A program made the position numbers and the translations under genes. Below are positions 13,044-22,634 of a DNA stretch of 64,000 bases, in pieces. How positions within the stretch are numbered: position 1 is the first letter of the stretch; every line of letters starts with the position of its first letter. The stretch is from Embiotoca jacksoni (taxonomy: Eukaryota > Chordata > Actinopteri > Embiotocidae), in NCBI GenBank assembly GCA_022577435.1, contig JAKOON010000003.1, forward strand, positions 6,817,001-6,881,000. The letters are read 5' to 3'. The notes under the pieces are model-generated. The model made no database searches, was not told the DNA's origin, and saw nothing but the letters and a program-made list of their open reading frames with translations.

Positions 13044-16000
13044 AGGCAAAATTAATGGAAAATGTCTAGCTTATGTATCCTCTAGAGTACAACCGCAGCC
13101 AGATTTCTGTAAATGCCCCACAAACAAATTGATCTTCCATTTTCAGAGCAGATTCTGGGAGACAGTATAAAGCCCAAAGATTATATCATTTAGGGGTGGT
13201 CGAAAAAGGCAACATATTTTAGGTCTAAGGCTTTGCTAAACAACATCAGCAAAAGTTGCAGATACATTTTCAATGGTCATCCTAATTAACTAAACTAGGA
13301 TAACCTCCATTTTGGTTATACCGCTGTAAAATATCTTATGTGCTAAAATTTATGAATTTGTTTTGTCTGTTTTCCTTTCTTTGTCTAACTACTTTTGTTC
13401 ACTGTCATTAATATATATTTTGAGTGGGACCACAGTCATGACATCTTAACAGTGGATAATAATGTATACTACCAGCACTATCCCTTTTATTGCAGCTGTA
13501 CCGAGACCCGACCCTGGATAAGCTTCAGAGAATGGATGGATGAAAGGACATAAATACAGGGCATATGTAGTGTCCACTGTAAAATGAGAACATGCGTTTT
13601 ATCATTGGATCATTTGAAGAAAGTTTCAAGGTTCTGCCGAAATGATTTAATAGGCTCATGTTGACTGGCAGTCAGATCAACGATTGACAGCTAAATACAC
13701 ACAGCAGAATGTTTGAGTCCCCTCTTTCATTTAAAGTGACCTGTTTATGTTCCCTTTTGCACTATCCAGGGAGTCTGTATGCCATAACTGACTCCCGGCT
13801 CTTTTCTACACCAGAACTTCACTTGTGAATGTATATACAGTTAACGCATGTGCTTATTGGCAGTTGGTTTTGCTTTAACACATGAACAGCATTATTAGTT
13901 TTGGACAGTGAATGAGGGAGGGAGAAATGTTGCAGACTTACTAACAGTATGGTCAGTACATTGTCAAATGTACAACAATGCAGGTTAATGAAAACAGCTG
14001 GACTGTGAGATCAGTAACAGGCAATCAGATATGATGTGTAACTAATGACAACTGCTGGTAATGACAACATGACAATATGAAAACACAGATGATTGGCCAG
14101 CCTGTTTTTTGAATACCTACTCCTGTCAGATTGCTGAAAAAGTCAGTCTAGAATTAACATCATAATGCAAATTATACACAATTCATACTTAATGAAAACC
14201 ACTGCTGTCGCCAGTTAAATTACTTTAATGCGATGATGTCTTATTAATTGACACTTTTTAAAACAGTTTTACCATTCTATATCGGCATGTTACGCAAATA
14301 CTGCAATGTATTGCCATAGATGATTGTGCTGTATTGAGTATTATAGATTTGTCTATATCCTGTAAGTGTCTGGATGTTTCTGTATCATGAGTTATGCTGA
14401 CAGAATAAGTTAGTCATGACAACATGCTTGATGTAATTTTAAAAGTGGCATCCAACCAAAACCCACATTGCAAAATCCATGAAACATACCTTGTATATTT
14501 TCCCCACCTCTGTGCCAACCACAAACAGATAGTCTATCTGTTTATGGAAGTCAAACGATGTACCACAAGCTGTGTAAAAGAAGCAACAAGCACTTAAATT
14601 AGACACACATCGTTACAGACACCAGTCTGATAAACAGGACTGAAGAAAATCAGAACTGATATCAGATAAATATTGTCCAGTACTTTTTATAATTTATAGC
14701 ATTAAATAAGTGTTATAAGTACAATAACACGCTACATGAATAAAGCCTTACCAATTCTGGGTAGCTGTGCACCCTCCAGTCCCACAGAGACAAATCCATT
14801 CAGTGACAGTCTGATAATGTCTGTAAAAACCATCTCATTCTGCAATTATGGAAACACACAGTAGATATAAAAAAAAAAACACGAAAACAACTACAAATGT
14901 GAACTGACACAAACACGCTTATCCATAGCACGCACAAAAGCATCTAATTAGCCGCGTATAAGAGAGCAAGTTACAAACATAACATACTAACCTTGACTAG
15001 TGTCCAGGACACAACTCTGCCATCAGATGACACAGAAAAGAAATTGTGGTTGTTGTCCATGTCATCATTCTGCCAGCGCACCTGAACAAAAAATGTAAAC
15101 ACATGGACTTAAAACAAGAGTTTTAGATTGATTTGGATTCAAAATAATATCTGAAAAAGAAGACAGATTTATGTGAAATTTACTTTATTCTACAGAGCCT
15201 GAAATTCAGTATTAGGCTGTAGGGTAGTATTGTAACTCAGCATCACTGTATGCACAATGTTGGACAGTTTATTAGTCCACGTTCACTCCAAAATAAGTGG
15301 CTTGGGACAGCTTACAAAATGGAAAAACTTCCATGTGAAGGTATAAATGGATGGAGTGGCTGAAATTAGATTGAACAACATACACCCTGAACTCCTATTA
15401 CTCTATCCTCCCCTGCCGTGTACCCTAATCTCACCTGCCAGACAGGGTCAGTGTGCTTGCCAGTCTTAGCTGTGCTCTTGTAAGCGGGCTCTTGTCCCTC
15501 CTTCTTCAGGTTGTAGACAGCCACACAGCCATCATAGAAGCCTACTGCCACCAGCTGGGAACGTTGCTCATGGATGTGGAGGCACAAGACGCCAGAATTG
15601 GTGGGGTAGACGTACTCTGGGAAGCCAGGGTTCTTCAATGTGTAGAAGAGAAGCATGCCATGTCCCTGTTTACTGAAGTCATCTAGACAGGAGAGAGAGA
15701 TGAATGGATAATCGATTGAAAAAAAAAATCTGCTAAAAAAACAACAACATATGTTCTTCATAGTAAGTGAAAAAATACAAATGTTACTAGATCATATTAG
15801 ATTCAACTAGTAAAGGTTTATTAATGGCTAACTATTCATAGAAAGTGACAATTACAAATGTGACTACATGAAATTAAAATCCTGTGTGAGATAGTTCTTA
15901 ACTGCTCACTATCCTTTGTACTTACATGACCCCATGCCCACAGCAAACTGATCCTGATATTTCTTATTCCTGTTAAAGAAAGGTGACTCAATCAGTCCCC

Positions 16001-19000
16001 CTTCTCATGACAGCTACAGGGATATAAAATCACTCGAATACAATTACCATTCTGAGGAAATGTTAGCAGAGTTTATGAGCCAACCTACCAGCAGAGGGCA
16101 GTGACAGACAGTCTTTTGGCTTTGTCTTTGAACTTCCACAGAGGGAGCAGAGTGCCCTCCGGGTCCCGAAACTCATCGGAAGGATCCTCAAAGTATGCAA
16201 AATCTGAGGGAACATGAAAGGAGGATGACTAGAGGAGAAGGGAATGTGTTTGCTTAATTATCAAATGGCATTGTAGTGTATTATTTTGTCACAAGCCTTA
16301 TTTAATAGAACATACCTAGTGCTATGTCGCCACACGTATTGTGATAAACTATTCGTTCACAGATCTTGGCCGCCTTGGCCACTCTTTTAAGTTCATCAAT
16401 CTGTAACAGAAACATGATAAAATATTGGATGAAAACACTTTAAAAAAAACAACAACATACATTACACTGTTTTATTTTGGAATTGTTTTGATTCATGGTT
16501 AAGTTATCATAGACTAACATAAGAACCTGAAAATGATGGTAGAGCATTATCAGGAGTCCTGGGCAACTCATTTTGTTAGCTCTGAAGATACAATTATGGT
16601 ATGGCAGCTATTAGTAGTGTATAAGTAGGATAATGTGTACGTAGCATATATCACAGCACTATATCAGACATAAATAGGAAAAATGGAAATATTAGACACG
16701 TTAAGTAGAGCCTGACTAATATATTGGTCAGACAGTTTTATCTGCCAATGTTGGCCTGTCACAGGTATATCGGTATCAGCATATACTGTATGTAGGCCGC
16801 AAAAACGTTCTATTTCTATTTGTGTTTTATAACAGTTATTTTGAATTATTAAACACCAAGTGGAGTTTACCGTTTCACTGTTTTGGTGCACTGATGTCAC
16901 TGTGGACAATAAACTGTCAAATATCCAGCCTCCATCTTTGTCACGAGCATTCAATAACCACATTTAAGGGTTTATTGCAAAAAATGTGTTTTATATTTAT
17001 TCGTGTGTGCATGTGTGTGCATGTGTGATATAACAATATCAGAATTTCTTTACTCCCTATCTCGCTATTAGCCCTAAAACTCCGGCATCAGTCGGGCTGT
17101 GATGATAAGTTTAGGCTAGACAGTTGGTCAGCAGTCGGTTTACCTGACCATCCATCAGCACCAGCTTCTTCTTGCTTTTGTCATCATCCTTCTTTGTTGT
17201 GACTTTCTGCTTCTCTTTATTTTTTTCTTGTTTCTGTAGCTCTTCGTGGTACGCATCATAGATCACCCACTGCAGAGAGAACAGAGTTATTACTGTCATC
17301 CCAAGTGAACAAAAACGGGACAAAACAAGACTGGTGAAAACATATCTTTTAAATAAGTGAGAGAATTTACTACCTGATTAGAAGTGGAAGAGAAGGTGCT
17401 GCGTTGAGGAGGTTCAGTCTGGCAGCTTCTTTCCTACAGCGGAAATAAAAATGATTTTTCTGAAAATTGAGGCGACTAATAATAAACTACAGCAGATAAA
17501 ATAAGTATTGAACACGTCACCATTTTTCTCAGTAAATATATTTGCAGAGGTGCTGTTGGCATGAAAATTTCACCAGATGTTCGTAACAACCCAAGTAATT
17601 CATACATACAAAGAAACCAAAACAAATACATTCAGAAATCAAGTTATGTGTAATACTGTGAAATGACACGGAAAAAGTATTGAACACGCTTACTGATATT
17701 TATTTAATACTTTGTACAAAAGCCTTGTTGGTAATGACAGCTTCAAGACACCTCCTGTGTGGAGAAACTTGTCATATGCATTGTTCAGGTGTGATTTTGG
17801 CCGATTCTTCCACACAAACAGTCTTCAAATCTTGAAGGTTCAGTGGGCCTCTTCTATGAACTCTGATCTTCATTTCTTTCCATAGATTTTCAATTGGATT
17901 CAAGTCAGGTGATTGGCTGGGCCATTCCAGCAGCTTTATTTTCTTTCTCTGAAACCAATTGAGAGTTTCCTTGGCTGCGTGTTTGGGATCATTGTCTTGC
18001 AGAAATGTCCACCCTCGTTTTATCTTCATCATTTGGTAGATGGCAGCAGATTTTTATCAAGAATTTCTCTGTACATTTTTCCATTCATCCTTCCTTCAAT
18101 TATGTGAAGTTTGCCAGTACCGTATGCTGAAAGCAGCCCCACACCATGATGTTCTCACCTCCAAACTTCACTGTTGGTCTGGTGTTTTTAGGGTGATGTG
18201 CAGTGCCATTTGTCCTCCAAACATGGTGTGTGGCATCCAAAGAGTTTAATTTTGCTCTCATCTGACCAGACTATATTCTCCCAGTATTTCACAGGCTTGT
18301 CCAAATGTTGTGCAGCAAACTTTAAACGAGCTTAAACATGCTTTTTCTTCAGCAATGGAGTCTTGCGTGGTGAATGTGCATACAGGCCGTGGCGGTTGAG
18401 TGCATTACTTATTGTTTTCTTTGAAACAATTGTACCTGCTAATTCCAGGTCTTTCTGAAGCGCTCCACAAGTGGTCCTTGGCTCTTGGACAACTCTTCTG
18501 ATAATTCTTTTCACTCCTCTGTCAGAAATCTTGCAAAGAGCACCTGGTCATGGCCAGTTTATGGTGAAATGATGTTCTTTCCACTTCCAGATTATGGCCC
18601 CAACAGTGCTCACTGGAACATTCAGAAGTTTAGGAATGCATCTGCAACCAATGCCATCAGTATGTTTTGCAACAATAAGGTTGCGAAGGTCTTGAGTGAG
18701 CTCTTTGCTTTTACCCATCATGAGATGTTTCTTGTGTGACACCTTGGTAATGAGACACCTTTTTATAGGCCATCAGTTGGGACTGAACCAGCTGATATTA
18801 ATTTGCACTGACAAGGGGCTGGATTGCTTTCTATTTACTGATAGATTTCAGCTGTTGTCTTGACTTTCCATGCCTTTTTGCACCTTCCTTTGTTCATGGT
18901 TTCAATACTTTTTCCCTGTCTAATTTCACATTATTACACATAACTTAATTTCTGAACTTATTTGTTTTGGTTTCTTTGTATGTATGAATTACTTGGGTTG

Positions 19001-21547
19001 TTACCAATATCTGGTGAAAATTTCATGTCAATAGCACCTTTGCAAATATATTTACTGAGAAAAATGGTGATGTGTTCAATACTTATTTTACCTGCTGTAT
19101 ATACCTATCAATACTGTGTTTTAAATGCACTTCAACATCAAAACCTTCCATCTGTAAATATCAGAGATCTCAACAATTATGCAGAACACTGGCAATGTAG
19201 CGCCTTCCTACCCTCAGTGGATTATTGAGAGTCTGGGAGGCCCTCTCACTGAAGTTAAACTGATTGGTAACTTTCAGCTCTTTCTTGATAGTTTTGGAGG
19301 CAACGCTGTCCTCCTCTCCAGCTTCCTCCACCTCCCCGCCATCCTCTACAGGTGTAGCCTGGGAAAAACTAACAATTAGAGGTTTGTCTTCAAACTCTTG
19401 ACCTATTTACATTTTGAAGAACTGTTGACTGTTGAAATGAAATGCAAAACATTGCCCAGCACCAACCAGTGGTCTGATTTCAGTTTTAAAAAAAAAAAGA
19501 CATTTTACCGGGGTCTCTGTTTTCTCCTCATCACATTCTGCTTCAGTGTCAATTGTTGCATTCCCTGGACACGTTAGAAAAATTACATCATAATTGACAG
19601 TGAAGAAAATGAACATTTTACAGGCAGACTCTGGACACATCTTGAATTTCATGGCTCAAGTTGAAATTGACATCTTGTGGCACCAGTTATGTACTACACC
19701 AGGGAAAAAACAACACAACATGCTGTAAAAAGAACCTCTGGAACATGATCTGGAGTTTTTATGGTTTATGTTTGGTTTATGTTTTTGTAAACAGAGAACA
19801 GTATTCGACTGGTCTTTAACCTCCGAAATTCACTCACACTACTCCGCTCCTCCGCTCCCTTCACTGGTTACCAGTAGCTGCCCGCATCCGTTTCAAAACA
19901 TTGGTACTTGCGTACTGTGCTGCGAACAGATCGGGTCCAGTCTACATCCAGGACATGGTCAAACCCTACATCCCAGCCCGCTCCCTCCGCTCTGCTTTGA
20001 CCAATCAGCTTGTTGCTCCCTCACTGCGAGCTAAACACTCTACAAAATCACGACTGTTTGCTGTCCTGGCTCCTAAATGGTGGAATGAGCTCCCCGCCGA
20101 CATCAGGACAGCGGAAACTCTGTACATCTTCCGCCGCAAACTAAAAACACACCTCTTCCGACTTTACCTTGAACAGTAGAACTTTAGTAGCATTTAAAAT
20201 GGCACTTACTGATAGAACTTTGTAGTTTGGCTTTCTTGAAGAAATTGTATTTTCTTGATTCCTGTTGTTCTGGGTTTTGTACCCTCATGGTTGAAATGCA
20301 CTTATTGTAAGTCGCTTTGGATAAAAGCGTCAGCTAAATGAAATGTAATGTATTGTAGAACATTTCAGTAGCTACCTTCAGTAAGACTGTCTCTGACCCT
20401 CAGTCTACGGGCCTCATCAGAATCTTTATGCAAAAGGCCGCCATCCAACTCAAAGAGAACAGCCATCTGATCCATGACAAGCGTCGGCTTGAAGGAACGT
20501 TCCTGAGAAAAACAAAAAAATTGCTAATCTACAGTACCTTAATTTGATATGAGGTGGCTTCAACATTGCAGTCATGCTTGCATCTGGATGTAACTGCTTT
20601 ACCTTGAAGCTGTAGCGGACAATATTTTGAGGGGCATGTGGGTTGTTTGCAGTCAGGATCCTCGTGATTTCTTCTTTCAGCTCCTAGTCATATCAAATTT
20701 AGATAAAGCAGAGAGCATAAAAATGTACGTATGCCTGACTAACTTGGCAGAGGTGTTGATTACAAGGACATTGAACTAAATGATAACAATTTTAAGAAAA
20801 CTGAATGAAGCAGAACAGCAGCAAACTCTGAGACTATTCCCTCGACTCAACCCGTCTGATTCTTAAACTTGAGAAGTGAACATTCCCATCCTTCACTTAC
20901 AGCCTCAGTGAGGTCCACTTGATCTGGAGGCTTGGTGACACCTTCTCCATGAAACCACTCTTCCCCTCCATCACCCAGCTCCACAGCCTCTTCCTCATCC
21001 TGTAATGTCATATAAAGAAGCGATTTATTATGTCTTAAATAAATGGGGAACAGCATTATGTTGTACTTGCACAAGTCTCTCGTTTTTCTCCCTCCTGTAA
21101 CAAAATGTCAAAATTCAAAACTTAGCAATTTCTTTAATTTGTTTTGGGAAGTACACCATTGCCTGTGTATAAAAGTTGACATAGCTTCTGGTGCTGTGTT
21201 CCAAATGACATACTTATCTTAGTACACATACAAATAGTACTCTTACATGTTAGGACTCTTGCTTGTGTAGTGCAGGAATTTTGACAGGGTTCACCCACCT
21301 TTTTCTTACCGGCTGCTTTGGTTGACTTCACACCAGATACCTTTTGAACAGTTGAGGCCTACATCAAAACAAAGGACAGAAAACTTAATGGTTAGCTGTA
21401 GTATTAAGGGCACATTAATACGTTAACAGTAGTCTACTCATACTTAGTGCGTCATGAATTTGCCACTTAGCTAAATTACACTAGCTCAAATTAATTGGCA
21501 GTTACCTTTCTTGCATATGCTGCGGCGTTACTTTTAGGCACGGACAT
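2145..21547 (-). CDS. dnai1: Dynein axonemal intermediate chain 1, 19 exons, C-terminal exon off the left edge
   Basis: Intermediate chain of the ciliary outer dynein arm; it ties heavy chains to light chains and the docking site. Coding exons in transcript order: 21506-21547, 21299-21358, 20901-20999, 20603-20683, 20376-20502, 19509-19564, 19212-19358, 17374-17433, 17144-17269, 16316-16400, 16089-16203, 15926-15969, 15435-15682, 14992-15081, 14752-14839, 14490-14569, 8355-8503, 6572-6671, 2145-2330. All join in phase, giving 661 codons; human DNAI1 is 699 aa, so about 35 C-terminal residues are missing and no exon for them is visible in 1-2144. Seen: start MSVPKSNAAAYARK, ILTANNPHAPQNIVRYSF, FNFSERASQT, a Lys/Glu-rich coiled segment after WVIYDAYHEEL, then WD-repeat blades from about residue 320 (LSVTALCW, SVSSDGRVVSWTL, ISCSSDWTVKIWNH, HPIIIVGDDRGH). 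The acidic stretch in exons 3-7 diverges most from human. Loss of human DNAI1 causes primary ciliary dyskinesia. Confidence 0.97.
3230..4016. repeat. Possible MITE-like element
   Basis: Two related segments in the same orientation, AGGGCTAAGATGCTTTGTGA (about 3859-3880) and TTTTAGTCTGAGGAATCTTT plus GTGAATAAGGTCCC (about 3986-4018), and a partly complementary segment near 3250-3300 (GATTCTTAGAATCC, CTCTTAACTTAGCC) look like degenerate terminal sequences. I cannot set the boundaries. Confidence 0.3.
7385..7475. repeat. (CA)n microsatellite
   Basis: About 42 CA units with one CG interruption, in a dnai1 intron. Confidence 0.98.
9945..11585 (+). mobile_element. Tc1/mariner element, copy 1, in a dnai1 intron
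   Basis: A 1641-bp element flanked by TA duplications (9943-9944, 11586-11587). The ends are inverted repeats beginning CAGTGCATCCGGAAAG, and the left repeat carries a second inner copy of the AAGTATTCACAGC direct repeat about 200 bp in, the IR/DR plan of fish Tc1 elements. It carries a broken transposase gene and sits between dnai1 exons 14490-14569 and 8355-8503. A near-identical copy lies at 61339-62980. Confidence 0.95.
10349..11368 (+). pseudogene. Tc1 transposase, full length but broken (copy 1)
   Basis: 340 codons in one frame with a single internal stop (TAA, 10787-10789) at codon 147, after KDCQTMRN. The N-terminal half keeps the paired-type helix-turn-helix DNA-binding region (MKSKELSVDLRDRIVSRH; GRPAKLSDRGRR); the C-terminal half keeps GGGSIMLWGCFSAAG and QQDNDPKHTAK. 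The catalytic triad is DDE: aspartates are visible in WSDET and QDNDP, but the third residue is lost, since the usual PDLNPIEHLW reads PDLNLIKHLW (Glu to Lys). So this copy has two independent inactivating changes. Usual length for the family is about 340 aa. Confidence 0.92.
12133..12474. repeat. Abundant fish interspersed repeat
   Basis: Recognised by CCCGCTTTATCCTGAACAGG, GGACAGGTCACCAGTCTGTC, GGTGGGAGGAAGCCGGAGTA, GAACATGCGAACTCCACACA and GCTAACCACTGCACCACTGT, a block found many times in teleost genomes. I am sure it is a dispersed repeat, less sure of its class (retroposon 3' end most likely). It lies in a dnai1 intron. Confidence 0.8.
12970..13041. repeat. (CA)n microsatellite
   Basis: An uninterrupted run of about 36 CA units in a dnai1 intron, likely polymorphic. 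Confidence 0.98.
13490..13546. repeat. Short retroposon tail fragment
   Basis: CGACCCTGGATAAGCTTCAG followed by GAATGGATGGATG is the short 3' end often left by 5'-truncated fish retroposons (RTE-like). Confidence 0.55.
17490..19097 (-). mobile_element. Second type of Tc1-like element in a dnai1 intron
   Basis: About 1.6 kb flanked by TA (17488-17489, 19098-19099), with long inverted repeats starting CAGCAGATAAAATAAGTATT. An inner direct-repeat copy (AAAAGTATTGAACACG) lies about 180 bp inside the left end and its partner inside the right end, an IR/DR arrangement. The family differs from the 9945-11585 element in both ends and transposase. It lies between dnai1 exons 19212-19358 and 17374-17433. 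Confidence 0.92.
17772..18718 (-). pseudogene. Degenerate Tc1-like transposase
   Basis: Read on the minus strand, pieces in order are GKSKELTQDLRNLIVAKH with VSTVGAIIWKWKEH (DNA-binding half), then RIIRRVVQEPRTTCGALQKD and a C-terminal piece with LQDNDPKHAAKETLNWFQ and WPSQSPDLNPIENLWKEM, which hold the second Asp and final Glu of the DDE triad. A WSDES motif also survives. At least one frameshift and internal stops separate the pieces and the total length is not a multiple of three, so no active enzyme can be made. Confidence 0.9.
19795..20354 (+). mobile_element. 3' end of an L2-type LINE in a dnai1 intron
   Basis: The frame at 19901-20179 reads VLAYCAANRSGPVYIQDMVK, then RLFAVLAPKWWNELPADIRT and FRRKLKTHLFRLYLEQ, the C-terminal end of a fish non-LTR reverse-transcriptase protein. 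The 5' part is frameshifted. It ends in TTGTAAGTCGCTTTGGATAA and AAGCGTC, the stem-loop tail shared by L2-like LINEs and fish SINEs, followed by short ATGTA repeats. 5'-truncated and inactive. Confidence 0.85.
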
Positions 21548-21697
21548 TGCGTAAAGAGTCTCTTCTTTAAATCTCAACTAACAGTATAACTTGTTAAAAC
21601 TGTTTTTCCGACACAAAGTGAAAAAAAAAACAAGTTTTAAATGGCTAAAAACAAAGAAGATATTTACTCCACGGCATGTGCCTGCTGCTGTATTTGG

Positions 21698-21711
21698 GTT
21701 GCCAAGACAAC
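21698..21711. promoter_or_regulatory. Near-consensus RFX X-box upstream of dnai1
   Basis: GTTGCCAAGACAAC lies about 150 bp upstream of the dnai1 start codon. It is the two-half-site form bound by RFX factors (GTTGCC, two-base spacer, then an inverted half site), with one mismatch to the usual second half. X-boxes close to the start are typical of motile-cilium genes, which fits DNAI1. A GC dinucleotide tract follows at 21726-21738. Confidence 0.65.
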
Positions 21712-21875
21712 GGCTTTAACAGGCTGCGCGCGCGCGCGATCCCGCGGACTATAGTCAGTTTCTGACAGAGGTTCACATTTTGGCACGACACCTGTCGTCT
21801 CGGTCGATGACAGCTCAAAGAGCCTCGGAAAACCATCAAAATAGTTCCCACCATAGACACACCCACACCCACACA

Positions 21876-21878
21876 CGC

Positions 21879-21940
<62 letters not shown>

Positions 21941-21943
21941 CTA

Positions 21944-21988
<45 letters not shown>

Positions 21989-22080
21989 TATATATATAAT
22001 ATATATTTATATTTATATGTATGTGTGTGTATATATGTGTGTGTGTATATATATATAAATATACACACACATACATATAA

Positions 22081-22127
<47 letters not shown>

Positions 22128-22226
22128 CACACACACACACACATATATACACACACATACATATATATATATAATATATATATTAAATATATTATATATA
22201 TATAGTATATATATAATATATATATA
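21876..22226. repeat. Compound TG/TA microsatellite between dnai1 and fam219a
   Basis: About 350 bp of alternating TG, TA and CA runs, several partly inverted with respect to each other (TGTGTG arms at 21890-21935 against CACACA arms at 22064-22155). It lies between the two divergent gene starts. Long Tyr/Ile/Cys or Thr/His frames over it are not genes. Confidence 0.97.
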
Positions 22227-22326
22227 CAGCATTTTCTTATGAGCAAAAGTGGCACACAAACATCTGAAAGCTAAAGACGATAATAATGTATAATTCAATC
22301 GTAAAATGCAGTCTTCATACATTACT

Positions 22327-22334
22327 TGTAAACA
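22327..22334 (+). promoter_or_regulatory. Forkhead-type site (TGTAAACA) between dnai1 and fam219a
   Basis: TGTAAACA is a good match to the core forkhead motif. In the shared upstream region of a cilium gene it could serve FOXJ1, but such octamers occur often by chance. Confidence 0.3.
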
Positions 22335-22410
22335 AGTGTTGACTTACATAAATGTTCTATTCGATATATTAATGAATTTGCTTCACAACGTATTTCCATA
22401 TGATGTCCGC

Positions 22411-22470
22411 CGTGATTGGACAGATTTGTCATGAATATTCTATAGACCCGGAAGTAGGGCGGGTGCTGCT
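22411..22470 (+). promoter_or_regulatory. Probable fam219a core promoter (inverted CCAAT, ETS site, GC box)
   Basis: An inverted CCAAT box (GATTGG, 22414-22419), CCGGAAGT (22448-22455, ETS/GABP type) and GGGCGGG directly after it lie in the 220 bp before the fam219a ATG at 22635. There is no TATA box. This is the usual make-up of a broad-expression vertebrate promoter; the exact transcription start is not visible. Confidence 0.55.
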
Positions 22471-22634
22471 GTTTTGCTGTCGAGTCACCTCTGTCAGGAG
22501 GATGGAGGAAAACGAGCTGCTATCATGCTGATTAACGAAGGATACCGACAACCAAGCATCGTAAACCGGAGGAGTTGAACTAAACTCAACGTTTACCCGA
22601 AACCACTGCGTCGTTTTTGTAACGCTTTGCCAAA

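Noticed and set aside
15453..15686. 77-codon plus-strand frame
   Set aside because: Exactly antisense to a dnai1 WD-repeat exon.
21060..21100. Possible extra dnai1 exon after an AG at about 21094
   Set aside because: No donor gives the phase 0 needed to join the next exon; the neighbouring exons already join in frame.
21645..22322. 225-codon minus-strand frame and overlapping Tyr/Ile/His-rich frames
   Set aside because: They read through the TG/TA microsatellite; such repeats give long open frames without being genes.
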